From Lachnospiraceae bacterium (GTDB lineage Bacteria; Bacillota; Clostridia; Lachnospirales; Lachnospiraceae), in NCBI GenBank assembly GCA_016287675.1, contig JAEFAR010000005.1:1-64000 (forward strand): a stretch of DNA of 64,000 nt, in the 5' to 3' direction. This document shows, one piece after another, positions 43,746-52,990 of the stretch. Every line of letters starts with the position of its first letter. Within the stretch, counting starts at the first letter, position 1. The notes under the pieces were generated by a model. The model did not search any database, was not told the origin of the DNA, and saw only the letters and a program-made list of their open reading frames with translations. The position numbers and the translations under genes were made by a program.

Positions 43746-44555
43746 ATGAAAGAATTCTACACCATCGGAGAAGTTTGCAAGATCTTTAACATCCCTGCTT
43801 CAACCTTACGATACTATGACAGCATCGATCTTCTTTCCCCCTGGAAATCAGGTGAGAACGGCTATCGCTACTATTCAAAAGCACAGTTTGAGATCATTTC
43901 CATGATAGGCTTTATGCGCTCTCTGGGCACTCCCATAAGGCGTCTTAAAAAGATCCTGTCCGGGAACGGTCCGGAAGGCATATGCACGGAGCTTAAGAGA
44001 AATGAAAAAGAGATCGGAGAACGGATCGCAGAATTGGAACTTTTGAAGCAAAAGGTGGCATTATATGAAAAAAACATCGCGGAAACCTGTTCTTCCGATG
44101 AAGTAACTCTTGAGACCCTTCCGGAAATGTACATGATGTCAAAATCCTTCGGCGACAGGGATGAACTGGACGTGGAAGAGATCATAAAAGTCACACGTGG
44201 GTCCGGAAACTGGGCAGACACTGCAGGGATCATCTCAACGATCAGCGTGGAGGATCTCCTTAAGGGAAACTTTCATTCATACGAAAAATACGGATACATT
44301 TCGGAGCTCCCCTGCCCCGTAAAGAACAGGTACACAGAAGTTCTTCCCCGGAGGCTCTGTGCCTGCGTGACCATGAGGATCCGTACCGTGGAGCATTTCG
44401 AGGCGGATGAAGCCTACTGCCGCCTTATGGGATTCATTAAAGATAAGGGACTGACCCCCGCAGGTCCCGCCATCGAGAGAAACATCTTAGACATCTGCGG
44501 CTCAGATCCCAGGAACCCCACCATGTTTTTCAGGGTGTATGTGCCTGTGAAGTGA
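43746..44555 (+). CDS. MerR-family regulator with GyrI-like effector domain
   Basis: 269 residues. The N-terminal winged helix begins FYTIGEVCKIFNIPASTLRYYDSIDLLSPWKSGENGYRYYSKAQFE, followed by a dimerisation helix (about 80-120, coiled). The C-terminal 140 residues have the alternating pattern of a GyrI/BmrR-like small-molecule-binding domain. AAAGGAGG precedes the start. The 19-bp-spacer promoter with its palindrome just upstream should be its target, so it probably activates the divergent GPH symporter and GH5 glycosidase and perhaps its own gene. Inducer unknown. Confidence 0.85.
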   Translation: MKEFYTIGEVCKIFNIPASTLRYYDSIDLLSPWKSGENGYRYYSKAQFEIISMIGFMRSLGTPIRRLKKILSGNGPEGICTELKRNEKEIGERIAELELLKQKVALYEKNIAETCSSDEVTLETLPEMYMMSKSFGDRDELDVEEIIKVTRGSGNWADTAGIISTISVEDLLKGNFHSYEKYGYISELPCPVKNRYTEVLPRRLCACVTMRIRTVEHFEADEAYCRLMGFIKDKGLTPAGPAIERNILDICGSDPRNPTMFFRVYVPVK

Positions 44556-44568
44556 CACCATTTTTTTC

Positions 44569-44597
44569 TTGACTTTTTTAAAAAACAGGCGTATTCT
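44569..44597 (+). promoter_or_regulatory. queT promoter
   Basis: TTGACT (44569-44574) and TATTCT (44592-44597) with 17-base spacing, just after the MerR gene stop codon. Confidence 0.65.
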
Positions 44598-44603
44598 ATC
44601 CCC

Positions 44604-44680
44604 CGCTACACTGAGTGTTAATTCCTTCCCACTCATTTCGGTCAGTAGTGTAACCAGTTGACCTTCAACCCTAAAGGAGA
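44604..44680 (+). promoter_or_regulatory. Structured leader of queT, candidate preQ1-responsive element
   Basis: TACACT/AGTGTA and TGAGTG/CACTCA are coaxial pairs enclosing a pyrimidine-rich loop, and GGTCA/TGACC forms a second hairpin before AAAGGAG. QueT transporters are commonly controlled by preQ1 riboswitches, and the TTA..TTCCTTCC loop faintly resembles the class II (COG4708) loop, but I cannot match the full consensus of any class. Structure is seen; ligand is inferred from the gene. Confidence 0.4.
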
Positions 44681-44686
44681 TTTAAA

Positions 44687-45199
44687 ATGCAGAAGAAAGT
44701 ATTATTTATCGCACAGGCAGGCATAATCGCCGCCCTCTATGTCGTTCTCACCGTATTCGTCGCAGCCTTCAATCTGGCAAGCGGCGCTATCCAGGTCCGT
44801 ATTTCCGAAGCCCTTTGCGTGCTTCCCTTTTTCACTCCCGCAGCAGTTCCCGGCGTTATCATCGGATGCTTTTTAAGTAACATCATAACAGGCGCAATGC
44901 TTCCGGACGTCATTTTCGGAACCCTTGCAACAGCAATTGCGGCAGTGGCTTCCTATCTTTTAAGAAACCACAGGTTCCTTGTTACTCTTCCCCCTGTTTT
45001 GGCAAATGCCCTCATCATCCCTTTTGTTTTAAAGTATGCCTACCACCTGGATGATGCTGTATGGTTCATGATGCTTACCGTGGGGGCGGGAGAGATCATC
45101 TCGTGCGTCGGATTGGGCTCCCTTCTTATCACAGCCCTCATGCCGATCAGAAAGCTTATTTTCGGAGACGCTTACGTTAAAACTTCGAAAGCAGGCTGA
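44687..45199 (+). CDS. queT: QueT-type queuosine precursor transporter (ECF S component)
   Basis: A 170-residue membrane protein with about five or six helices. The N-terminal VLFIAQAGIIAALYVVLTVFVAAFNLASGAIQVRISEALCVLPFFTPAAVPGVIIGC is characteristic of QueT (COG4708), an ECF substrate-binding component for a queuosine precursor such as preQ1 or queuine. It would share the energising EcfAAT module encoded elsewhere. A terminator follows 32 bases after the stop codon. Confidence 0.85.
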   Translation: MQKKVLFIAQAGIIAALYVVLTVFVAAFNLASGAIQVRISEALCVLPFFTPAAVPGVIIGCFLSNIITGAMLPDVIFGTLATAIAAVASYLLRNHRFLVTLPPVLANALIIPFVLKYAYHLDDAVWFMMLTVGAGEIISCVGLGSLLITALMPIRKLIFGDAYVKTSKAG

Positions 45200-45231
45200 T
45201 CAGGAAGCCCGGAAGGAAACAAAGAAGTCAG

Positions 45232-45261
45232 AGAGATCGCTTGACCGGTGATCTCTTTTTT
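45232..45261 (+). terminator. queT terminator
   Basis: Seven-base stem AGAGATC/GATCTCT (45232-45238 with 45250-45256) followed by a T run to 45261, immediately before the thiT promoter. Confidence 0.85.
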
Positions 45262-45266
45262 ATCGC

Positions 45267-45294
45267 TTGACAAACCGCGAAAAAGGTTTATACT
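45267..45294 (+). promoter_or_regulatory. thiT promoter
   Basis: TTGACA (45267-45272) and TATACT (45289-45294) with a 16-base spacer. A 16-base perfect palindrome containing GGCATATGCC lies just downstream at 45305-45320, at the start of the transcript. Confidence 0.75.
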
Positions 45295-45344
45295 CATTCA
45301 CCGACAAGGCATATGCCTTGATCTTAATTAAATAATGCATATGT

Positions 45345-45457
45345 GCTAGGGGCGCTGACGCTGAGAAACAGATAAACTGTTGACCCTCATTACTTGAACC
45401 GGATAATACCGGCGTAAGGAAGCTGATTTTTTACCTCCGCGCATATGTGTAAGGAGG
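45345..45457 (+). promoter_or_regulatory. TPP riboswitch with ribosome-site sequestering hairpin
   Basis: The THI-box aptamer spans about 45345-45423 with the conserved CTGAGA (45361-45366), ACCCT...TTGAACCGG and GGATAATACCGGCGTAAGGAAGC. Downstream, CCTCC (45434-45438) can pair with the GGAGG of the thiT ribosome site (45453-45457). No T run follows the hairpin, so thiamine pyrophosphate probably blocks translation rather than transcription. Confidence 0.93.
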
Positions 45458-45464
45458 ATTTTTT

Positions 45465-46136
45465 ATGTTTACAAAACAGGACGGTTATTATGAAATAGCC
45501 ACAGGCGGATACATTGTTTTCGCCATCTTAACATTTGTTGCGATCCTTGCTGTGGGAATGTTCTTCCAAAACAAGAAGGACAGCAGAAAGTTCAACGTAA
45601 GAACACTTGTATTCTCTGCTATCTCACTTGCCATTGCTTACGTACTTTCCTATGTTCAGCCCTACAAGCTTCCCTGGGGCGGATCCGTTACACTCTTCAG
45701 CATGTTCTTCATCACACTGATCGGCTACTGGTACGGGCTCAAGGCAGGTCTCACCGTTGCATTTGCTTACAGCATCCTTCAGTTCATCCAGAGCGGCGGT
45801 TCCTACATCCTTACACCTTTCCAGGTTTGCTGTGACTACTTCTTCGCCTTCACCGCTCTCGGTCTTTCCGGACTTTTCAAAGACAAAAAGAACGGACTTC
45901 TCATCGGTTACGTTGTTGCCATCGCAGCCCGCGGATTCTTCCACACTCTCGGCGGCTACATCTACTGGATGGAATATATGCCCGAAGATTTCCCCAAGGC
46001 ACTTGCATGGGCTTACCCCGTGATCTACAACTACTCCTACATCCTCATCGAAGGTGTGGTTACGGTTATCATCATTTCAATCCCTGCTGTTAAGAAGGCT
46101 CTCGCTCAGGTAAAGAAAATGGCAACCGAAGCTTAA
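45465..46136 (+). CDS. thiT: ThiT thiamine transporter (ECF S component)
   Basis: A 223-residue membrane protein. After an extra N-terminal helix (about 15-35), the ThiT core is clear: SYVQPYKLPWGGSVTLFSMFFITLIGYWYGLKAG, FIQSGGSYILTPFQVCCDYFFAFTALGLSGLF and RGFFHTLGGYIYWMEYMP, which include the aromatic and acidic residues that bind thiamine in known ThiT structures. The TPP riboswitch upstream fixes the substrate. It uses the shared ECF energising module. Confidence 0.94.
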   Translation: MFTKQDGYYEIATGGYIVFAILTFVAILAVGMFFQNKKDSRKFNVRTLVFSAISLAIAYVLSYVQPYKLPWGGSVTLFSMFFITLIGYWYGLKAGLTVAFAYSILQFIQSGGSYILTPFQVCCDYFFAFTALGLSGLFKDKKNGLLIGYVVAIAARGFFHTLGGYIYWMEYMPEDFPKALAWAYPVIYNYSYILIEGVVTVIIISIPAVKKALAQVKKMATEA

Positions 46137-46145
46137 AAATTTTTC

Positions 46146-46174
46146 TTGACATGTTTATATATCTGTGGTAAAAA
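46146..46174 (+). promoter_or_regulatory. trp operon promoter
   Basis: TTGACA (46146-46151) and TAAAAA (46169-46174) with 17-base spacing, about 25 bases before the T-box begins. Confidence 0.7.
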
Positions 46175-46198
46175 TGTACCAATATAACACTTTAAACC

Positions 46199-46470
46199 AT
46201 TGAAGCGGAGATAACGGCGACTACGACCTTACAGAGAGCCCGGGATGCTGAGAACCGGGTGTGAAACGGATCGTCAAATGGACCGCTGAGGGCGCAGGGA
46301 ACGGAAAGTTTTTACTTTCTCAGTATTTTGCGACGTTGGAGGCAGACGTTACTTTGCCGGGGATATGACAGTATCCTGCTGAGAGCACGGTAAACGTGAA
46401 CACGAGGTGGCACCGCGGATAAAGAATTGATTCGTCCTCAACAGAAGTTTTTTCTGTTGAGGATTTTTTT
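46199..46470 (+). promoter_or_regulatory. Tryptophan T-box leader with terminator
   Basis: A full T-box. Stem I carries the specifier TGG (Trp) at 46279-46281, followed by ACCGCTGAGGG as in other T-boxes. The T-box sequence AGGTGGCACCGCGG lies at 46405-46418. The terminator stem (46435-46446 with 46452-46463) is followed by T7. The antiterminator would pair GAGG beside the T-box with TCCTC of the terminator 5' arm. Uncharged tRNA-Trp should switch the trp operon on. Confidence 0.95.
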
Positions 46471-46486
46471 ATACCCGGAGGTCAAA

Positions 46487-47956
46487 ATGAACATACTACC
46501 CTCATACGAAGAAGTACAAAGGATCGCAGCCACAAAAGTGTACAAGGTTCTTCCCGTGAGTTGCGAGATCCTGTCGGACTTCACGACACCCATCGAAGTG
46601 ATGAAGATCCTGAAAAACGTATCCACACACTGCTACATGCTCGAGTCCGCCGCAGCCGATGAAAAATGGGGCAGATACACTTTCCTGGGCTACGACCCGA
46701 AACTGAACATCACCTGCACTGACGGTGAGATCACGGTGGGAAATCTGAAGTTTAAAACAGAAAACCCTTCGGATTACCTGAGACAGATCCTTGCAGACTA
46801 CAAGAGTCCTCGTTTCGATCACCTGCCTTCCTTCAGCGGAGGTCTTGTGGGCTACTTCTCCTACGACTTTTTAAGTTACTCCGAGCCTAAAGTAAAATGC
46901 AATGTAAACGATACGGAAAGCTTTAAGGACATAGATCTCATGCTCTTCGACAAGGTCATCGCCTTTGACAACGTGAGGCAGAAGATCATCCTTATCGTAA
47001 ATATGACGCTGGATGACTGCGAAACAGGATACAATAAAGCAGTCCTGGAGCTGGAAAGCCTCGTATCCCTTTTAAGAAACGGCAGGAAGAAGGAAGAACC
47101 CGGCGGAAAACTGACAGGAGAAGTCACTGCTCTTTTTACCAAAGAAGAATTCTGCGAAATGGTAAATAAGGCAAAGCATTACATTAAAGAAGGCGACATC
47201 TTCCAGATCGTGCTTTCCAACCGCCTTTCGGCCCCTTTTGAAGGAAGTCTTCTGAACACCTACAGAGTGCTCAGAACAATAAATCCCTCCCCTTACATGT
47301 TCTATTTCTCCGGTACCGATGTGGAGGTTGCGGGCGCTTCTCCGGAAACTCTGGTAAAGCTTGAAAACGGCAGGCTCCACACTTTCCCCCTTGCAGGCAC
47401 AAGACCCAGAGGAAAGACTCCCGAAGAGGACAGAGCCCTTGAAGAAGAGCTTTTACAGGACGAAAAGGAGCTGGCGGAGCATAATATGCTTGTGGATCTG
47501 GGAAGAAACGATCTGGGAAGAGTCAGCAGGTTCGGATCAGTAAAAGTGGAAAAGCTCCATTCTATCGAACGCTTCTCCCACGTAATGCACATCGGATCCA
47601 CGGTGGGCAGCGACATCCTTCCCGAAAAGGATGCTCTTGATGCCATTGCAGCCGTACTTCCCGCAGGCACCCTTTCCGGAGCTCCGAAGATCAGAGCCTG
47701 CCAGCTCATCGGCCAACTTGAGAACAACAAGCGGGGGATCTACGGAGGCGCCATCGGCTACATAGACTTTACGGGAAACATGGACACCTGCATAGCCATC
47801 CGTATTGCCTACAAAAAGAACGGACGGGTCTTTGTGAGAAGCGGTGCGGGCATAGTTTACGACTCCGTTCCCGAAAAAGAGTACGAAGAATGCCTGAACA
47901 AGGCAAAGGCTTCCCTTAGAGCCCTTGAGATCGCAAACACGGAGGAATGCTTATGA
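46487..47956 (+). CDS. trpE: Anthranilate synthase component I
   Basis: Converts chorismate and ammonia (from TrpG) to anthranilate. 489 residues from the ATG at 46487, seven bases after GGAGG; the open frame extends 60 bases upstream only through the T-box terminator. Signatures are the N-terminal LESA (tryptophan feedback site), SPYMFYFSGTDVEVAGASPETLVKL, LAGTRPRGKTPEED and the C-terminal PAGTLSGAPKIRACQLI and RSGAGIVYDSVPEKEYEEC. First gene of a seven-gene operon read from the Trp T-box. Confidence 0.96.
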   Translation: MNILPSYEEVQRIAATKVYKVLPVSCEILSDFTTPIEVMKILKNVSTHCYMLESAAADEKWGRYTFLGYDPKLNITCTDGEITVGNLKFKTENPSDYLRQILADYKSPRFDHLPSFSGGLVGYFSYDFLSYSEPKVKCNVNDTESFKDIDLMLFDKVIAFDNVRQKIILIVNMTLDDCETGYNKAVLELESLVSLLRNGRKKEEPGGKLTGEVTALFTKEEFCEMVNKAKHYIKEGDIFQIVLSNRLSAPFEGSLLNTYRVLRTINPSPYMFYFSGTDVEVAGASPETLVKLENGRLHTFPLAGTRPRGKTPEEDRALEEELLQDEKELAEHNMLVDLGRNDLGRVSRFGSVKVEKLHSIERFSHVMHIGSTVGSDILPEKDALDAIAAVLPAGTLSGAPKIRACQLIGQLENNKRGIYGGAIGYIDFTGNMDTCIAIRIAYKKNGRVFVRSGAGIVYDSVPEKEYEECLNKAKASLRALEIANTEECL

Positions 47957-48519
47957 TCCTGCTCATCGATAATTACGACAGTTTTTCATACAATCTTTTT
48001 CAATACGTCGGTGAACTCAGTTCCGATGTATTGGTCATCAGAAACGACGAAATGACGGTTAAAGAGATCGAACAACTCTGTCCCGAAAAGATCATCCTTT
48101 CCCCCGGTCCCGGAAGGCCCGAGGATGCAGGAGTTCTGGTGGACACAGTCAAAGAACTGGGTCCAAAGATCCCGATCCTTGGCGTCTGTCTCGGTCATCA
48201 GGGCATATGCCTGGCCTACGGCGGCGTTGTGACCTATGCATCAAAGCTCATGCACGGAAAGCAGTCTCTGACAGAGCTTGACACGGATTCTGCCATCTTT
48301 AAGGGCTGCCCCAAAGAGACACTTGTGGCCCGTTACCATTCACTGGCAGCTGACCCGGGCAAGCTTCCCGAATGCCTTAAGATCACGGCAGTAACAAAGG
48401 AAGGCGAGATCATGGCAGTGGAACACAGGGAATTTCCGGTTTTCGGAGTGCAGTTCCATCCCGAATCCATCATGACTCCCGAAGGAAAGACCATGATAAA
48501 GAATTTCATAGATATGTAA
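47953..48519 (+). CDS. trpG: Anthranilate synthase component II (glutamine amidotransferase)
   Basis: Supplies ammonia from glutamine to TrpE. 188 residues; the ATG at 47953 overlaps the trpE stop (ATGA) and lies six bases from GGAGGA, giving the canonical start [15 protein letters not shown]. The class I amidotransferase triad is present: nucleophile Cys in GVCLGHQ, and His/Glu in [11 protein letters not shown]. It is not fused to TrpD, unlike the enterobacterial arrangement. Confidence 0.95.
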   Translation: MILLIDNYDSFSYNLFQYVGELSSDVLVIRNDEMTVKEIEQLCPEKIILSPGPGRPEDAGVLVDTVKELGPKIPILGVCLGHQGICLAYGGVVTYASKLMHGKQSLTELDTDSAIFKGCPKETLVARYHSLAADPGKLPECLKITAVTKEGEIMAVEHREFPVFGVQFHPESIMTPEGKTMIKNFIDM

Positions 48520-48563
48520 ATGACATCTTACAATACATCAAAACAAAGGAGTGTAAAACAACC

Positions 48564-49583
48564 ATGATCAAAGAAGCAATAATGAAGATCGTAAACAAAG
48601 AAGACCTGACCTACGATGAGGCATATGCCGTGATGAACGAGATCATGAGCGGCGAGACCACTGCAACACAGAACGCGGCTTTCCTTGCGGCTCTTTCCAC
48701 AAAGAGCGCAAAGGCAGAGACAACGGACGAGATCGCAGGTTGTGCGGCTGCCATGAGAGATCACGCAACTGTCGTTGATACCGGAATGGACGTATTTGAG
48801 ATCGTAGGAACCGGCGGAGATCATGCGGGAAGCTTCAACATTTCCACCACTTCTGCCATCGTTGCCGCAGCAGGGGGCGTGAAAGTGGCAAAGCACGGAA
48901 ACCGGGCGGCTTCATCAAAGTGTGGGACCGCAGACTGTCTGGAGGCTCTCGGAGTGAACATCGACCAGAGTCCCGAGCTTTGCGTAAAGCTCCTTAAGGA
49001 AGCGGGAATGTGCTTCTTCTTCGCCCAGAAGTACCACTCATCAATGAAGTACGTGGGCGCCATCCGTAAAGAACTGGGTGTCCGCACGGTGTTCAACATC
49101 CTGGGACCTCTCACAAACCCCGGAAAGCCCAAGATGCAGCTCCTGGGAGTTTACGATGAGTACCTGGTGGAGCCCCTGGCAAGAGTACTTGTGAGCCTGG
49201 GTGTAAAACGCGGAATGGTTGTTTACGGCAAAGACAAGCTGGATGAGATCTCCATGAGCGCTCCCACTGCCATTTGCGAGATAAAGGACGGCTGGTACAG
49301 ATCCTTCACCATCACTCCCGAGGAATTCGGATTTGAAAGATGTACAAAAGATGAGCTTAAAGGAGGAACCCCTGAGGAAAATGCAGAGATCACAAAAGGC
49401 ATCCTTAAAGGAACAAAAGGCCCCAAGAGAAATGCTGTTCTTCTTAACGCAGGCGCTTCCCTCTACATCGCAGGTAAAGCAGACAGTTTCGAAGCCGGCG
49501 TAAATCTTGCTGCAGAACTCATCGATTCGGGCAAAGCTTATGAAACACTTGAAAAGATCATTAAAGTAAGTAACGAAGGCTGA
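48564..49583 (+). CDS. trpD: Anthranilate phosphoribosyltransferase
   Basis: Joins anthranilate to PRPP. 339 residues with the PRPP/anthranilate-binding [38 protein letters not shown] and [13 protein letters not shown], all as in TrpD. Spacing to trpG is 44 bases with AAGGAG upstream of the start. Confidence 0.96.
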   Translation: MIKEAIMKIVNKEDLTYDEAYAVMNEIMSGETTATQNAAFLAALSTKSAKAETTDEIAGCAAAMRDHATVVDTGMDVFEIVGTGGDHAGSFNISTTSAIVAAAGGVKVAKHGNRAASSKCGTADCLEALGVNIDQSPELCVKLLKEAGMCFFFAQKYHSSMKYVGAIRKELGVRTVFNILGPLTNPGKPKMQLLGVYDEYLVEPLARVLVSLGVKRGMVVYGKDKLDEISMSAPTAICEIKDGWYRSFTITPEEFGFERCTKDELKGGTPEENAEITKGILKGTKGPKRNAVLLNAGASLYIAGKADSFEAGVNLAAELIDSGKAYETLEKIIKVSNEG

Positions 49584-49606
49584 TCAATCCCCATTTCGGA
49601 GGACAC

Positions 49607-50389
49607 ATGAACATTCTTGACACACTGGCTGAAAGTGCAAAAGAGAGGGTTAAAACCTCCAAAGCCCTGAAGCCGCTGAACATCATAAAAGAACAGGCAA
49701 TGGCAATTCCGAAAGGTGATCTTTCCTTTGAGCGTGCCTTAAAAGAGCCCGGGATCTCCTTTATCTGCGAATGCAAGAAGGCATCCCCTTCCAAGGGCCT
49801 GATCGCACCTGATTTCCCTTATCTTCAGATTGCAAAGGACTACGAAGCCGCAGGTGCCTCCTGCATTTCAGTACTGACGGAGCCCACGCGTTTTCTGGGA
49901 TCTGACGGTTACCTGAGAGAGATCGCATCGGAAGTCAGGATCCCCGTCTTAAGAAAAGACTTCACGGTAGACCGGTACATGCTTTACGAAGCAAAGCTCC
50001 TCGGAGCTTCAGCCGTACTCCTTATCTGCTCGATCCTGCCAAAGGAAACGGTCAGGGAATACATCGGGATCTGTGATGAACTCGGACTTTCCGCCCTTGT
50101 GGAAACTCATGACGAAAAAGAGGTTCATGACGCCCTTTGGGCAGGCGCAAGGATCATCGGTGTGAACAACAGAAATCTGAAGGATTTCAGTGTTGATACT
50201 AACAACAGTGCAAAACTCCGGAAACTGGTACCCGAGGATGTGCTCTTTGTTTCGGAAAGCGGCATAAAGTCCCATGAAGATGTGATACTTGCGGAGGAAA
50301 TGGGCGCGGATGCTGTCCTGGTGGGGGAGACCCTGATGCGTTCTCCCGACAAAAAGGCTGCTTTGAACGAGCTTAAGTTCGGAAAGTGA
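49607..50389 (+). CDS. trpC: Indole-3-glycerol phosphate synthase
   Basis: Closes the indole ring. 260 residues of TIM-barrel with FICECKKASPSKGLIAPDFPY, VLRKDFTVDRYMLYEAKLLGASAVLLI, GVNNRNLKDFSVD and VSESGIKSHEDV, matching all family blocks including the catalytic Lys and Glu. GGAGG lies nine bases before the start. Separate from trpF. Confidence 0.96.
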   Translation: MNILDTLAESAKERVKTSKALKPLNIIKEQAMAIPKGDLSFERALKEPGISFICECKKASPSKGLIAPDFPYLQIAKDYEAAGASCISVLTEPTRFLGSDGYLREIASEVRIPVLRKDFTVDRYMLYEAKLLGASAVLLICSILPKETVREYIGICDELGLSALVETHDEKEVHDALWAGARIIGVNNRNLKDFSVDTNNSAKLRKLVPEDVLFVSESGIKSHEDVILAEEMGADAVLVGETLMRSPDKKAALNELKFGK

Positions 50390-50396
50390 GGAAGAG

Positions 50397-51002
50397 ATGA
50401 CTCTGATCAAAATGTGCGGACTCTTCCGTGAAGCGGACATTTACGCTGTAAACAGGATCAAGCCCGACTTCATCGGTTTTGTGTTTGCTCCCAGGAGCAG
50501 ACGATATGTGACTCCCGAAAAAGCGGCAGCCCTAAAAAAGCTTCTGGATCCCGGGATCAAAGCAGTGGGCGTCTTTACCGACTTCCCTCTGTCAGGCATA
50601 GAATCTCTGGTCAGTTCCGGCGTGATCGACATCGTGCAGCTTCACGGAACAGAGAGCGAGACAATGGTCAGATCCGTAAAAAACATCTGCCGCTGCCCCG
50701 TGATAAAAGCCTTTAAGATACAGACCGCAAAAGACGCGGCAGACGCCGAAAACAGCTGTGCGGATTACATCCTTTTAGATTCCGGCAATGGTTCGGGTAA
50801 AGTTTTTGACTGGGAACTTTTAAAAGATATCAAACGCCCCTATTTTCTGGCAGGGGGCCTAAATCCCGAAAACGTGGGGGAAGCGATAAAACTCCTTCAC
50901 CCTTACGGCGTGGATGTAAGCACAGGTCTGGAAACCTTCGGGCTTAAAGACGAGAAAAAAATGGCGGCATTTAAAGCAGCCGTCGGAAAGGAAGAACAAT
51001 GA
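50397..51002 (+). CDS. trpF: Phosphoribosylanthranilate isomerase
   Basis: Amadori rearrangement step. 201 residues with [12 protein letters not shown] (the Cys-containing start), [38 protein letters not shown] and [10 protein letters not shown]. It starts eight bases after trpC and overlaps trpB by four, implying coupled translation. Confidence 0.95.
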   Translation: MTLIKMCGLFREADIYAVNRIKPDFIGFVFAPRSRRYVTPEKAAALKKLLDPGIKAVGVFTDFPLSGIESLVSSGVIDIVQLHGTESETMVRSVKNICRCPVIKAFKIQTAKDAADAENSCADYILLDSGNGSGKVFDWELLKDIKRPYFLAGGLNPENVGEAIKLLHPYGVDVSTGLETFGLKDEKKMAAFKAAVGKEEQ

Positions 51003-52189
51003 CAAACCCCAAGGGACGCTTCGGAGTGCACGGCGGACAGTACATCCCCGAAACACTCATGAATGCGGTGATCGAACTGGAAGAAGCATACAACAGATTT
51101 AAAAATGATCCCGATTTTCAAAAGGAACTGAAGGATCTTTTAAATGAGTACGCAGGAAGACCTTCAAGGCTCTACTATGCCGAGAAGATGACAAAGGATC
51201 TGGGAGGTGCAAAGATCTATCTGAAGCGGGAGGATCTGAACCACACAGGAGCCCACAAGATCAACAATGTCCTGGGCCAGGCACTTCTCGCAAAGAAGAT
51301 GGGAAAGACCCGTCTCATCGCAGAAACAGGTGCGGGACAGCACGGAGTTGCAACAGCTACCGCTGCCGCCCTTATGGGCATGGAATGCGTGGTGTTCATG
51401 GGAGAAGAGGACACGATCCGCCAGGCGCTGAACGTCTACAGAATGAGACTTCTTGGCGCTGAGGTCATCCCCGTAAAGACAGGTACCGCTACCCTTAAGG
51501 ACGCAGTCTCGGAAGCCATGAGAGAATGGACCTCAAGGATTTCAGACACCCATTACTGTCTGGGCTCCGTCATGGGACCTCACCCCTTCCCCACCATTGT
51601 CAGGGATTTTCAGGCTGTTATCTCAAAGGAGATAAGATCCCAGCTTCTTGAAAAAGAGGGTCGTCTTCCGGACGCAGTCATCGCCTGTGTGGGAGGCGGT
51701 TCCAATGCCATCGGCAGTTTCTATGATTTCATTCCCGATACTTCTGTCCGCCTCATAGGCTGTGAAGCTGCGGGACGAGGCATAGACACCTTCGAGACCG
51801 CTGCCACCATTTCAACAGGCCGTCTTGGTCTCTTCCACGGCATGAAGTCCTACTTCTGTCAGGATAAATACGGCCAGATCGCTCCTGTCTACTCCATCTC
51901 CGCAGGGTTGGATTACCCCGGGGTTGGTCCGGAGCATGCTCATCTTCATGACATCGGACGTGCTGAGTACGTTCCCGTTACGGATGAGGAGGCTGTTTGC
52001 GCTTTTGAGTACCTTGCAAAGACAGAAGGGATCATTCCCGCAATAGAATCGGCCCACGCTGTTGCCTATGCCCAAAAGCTCGCGCCCACTCTTTCCAAGG
52101 ACAAGATCATCGTAGTCACCATTTCGGGCCGCGGCGACAAGGACTGCGCTGCCATCGCCCGTTACAGAGGGGAGGATCTTCATGAGTAA
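50999..52189 (+). CDS. trpB: Tryptophan synthase beta subunit
   Basis: PLP enzyme condensing indole with serine. 396 residues; the PLP Lys is in [20 protein letters not shown]. The phosphate-binding glycine run [11 protein letters not shown] and the loop [13 protein letters not shown] are intact, so this is the TrpA-dependent TrpB1 type. The start overlaps trpF by four bases and the end overlaps trpA by eight. Confidence 0.97.
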   Translation: MTNPKGRFGVHGGQYIPETLMNAVIELEEAYNRFKNDPDFQKELKDLLNEYAGRPSRLYYAEKMTKDLGGAKIYLKREDLNHTGAHKINNVLGQALLAKKMGKTRLIAETGAGQHGVATATAAALMGMECVVFMGEEDTIRQALNVYRMRLLGAEVIPVKTGTATLKDAVSEAMREWTSRISDTHYCLGSVMGPHPFPTIVRDFQAVISKEIRSQLLEKEGRLPDAVIACVGGGSNAIGSFYDFIPDTSVRLIGCEAAGRGIDTFETAATISTGRLGLFHGMKSYFCQDKYGQIAPVYSISAGLDYPGVGPEHAHLHDIGRAEYVPVTDEEAVCAFEYLAKTEGIIPAIESAHAVAYAQKLAPTLSKDKIIVVTISGRGDKDCAAIARYRGEDLHE

Positions 52190-52952
52190 CATAAAAAAGG
52201 CCTTTGAAAACGGGAAAGCTTTTATCCCCTTCATCACCTGCGGAGACCCGGATCTGGAAACCACCGCAAAGATCGTAAAGGAAATGGCCGCAAACGGGGC
52301 GGACCTTATCGAGCTGGGCATTCCTTTCTCGGACCCCACCGCAGAAGGACCGGTCATACAAAACGCCAATCTCCGCGCTCTCTCGGGAGGTGTTACCACT
52401 GATAAGATCTTCGATCTTGTAAGAGATCTAAGAAAAGACGTAAAGATCCCCATGGTTTTCATGACCTATGCAAATGTGGTCTTTTCCTACGGTGCTGAAA
52501 AATTCATTTCAACGCTGAAAGAAATCCAGATGGACGGCTTGATCCTTCCGGATCTTCCTTTTGAGGAAAAGGATGAATTTCAGCCACTTTGCGATAAGTA
52601 CGGTATCGACCTTATTTCCCTCATCGCTCCCACTTCCGAAAACCGTATCGCCATGATCGCAAAGGAAGCAAAGGGCTTCATCTACATCGTTTCAAGCCTC
52701 GGAGTAACGGGAACCAGATCCGAGATCAAAACGGACCTTGCATCCATCGTAAAGACCGTCCGTGAAAACACGGATACCCCCTGCGCCATCGGTTTCGGAA
52801 TCTCAAACCCGGAACAGGCAGCCGGGATGGCAGATCTATCCGACGGAGCCATCGTTGGATCCGCCATCGTAAAGATCGTAGAAAAAGCAGGCAGAAACGC
52901 CGCTCCCGAAGTGGGCAGGTTTGTAAAGAGCATGAAAGATGCCATTAGATAA
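52182..52952 (+). CDS. trpA: Tryptophan synthase alpha subunit
   Basis: Cleaves indole-3-glycerol phosphate to indole, which is channelled to TrpB. 256 residues with the catalytic Glu in [19 protein letters not shown] and the catalytic Asp in [15 protein letters not shown]. The phosphate-binding [10 protein letters not shown] and VGSAIV segments are also present. Last gene of the trpEGDCFBA operon. Confidence 0.96.
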   Translation: MSNIKKAFENGKAFIPFITCGDPDLETTAKIVKEMAANGADLIELGIPFSDPTAEGPVIQNANLRALSGGVTTDKIFDLVRDLRKDVKIPMVFMTYANVVFSYGAEKFISTLKEIQMDGLILPDLPFEEKDEFQPLCDKYGIDLISLIAPTSENRIAMIAKEAKGFIYIVSSLGVTGTRSEIKTDLASIVKTVRENTDTPCAIGFGISNPEQAAGMADLSDGAIVGSAIVKIVEKAGRNAAPEVGRFVKSMKDAIR

Positions 52953-52959
52953 CAAAATC

Positions 52960-52989
52960 CCCGGATCCTTCAAAGATCCGGGGTGTATT
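52960..52989 (+). terminator. trp operon terminator
   Basis: Nine-base stem CCCCGGATC/GATCCGGGG (52960-52968 with 52976-52984) followed by TGTATTTTT. The convergent LytTR regulator gene ends at 52991, so both transcripts meet here. Confidence 0.85.
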
Positions 52990-52990
52990 T

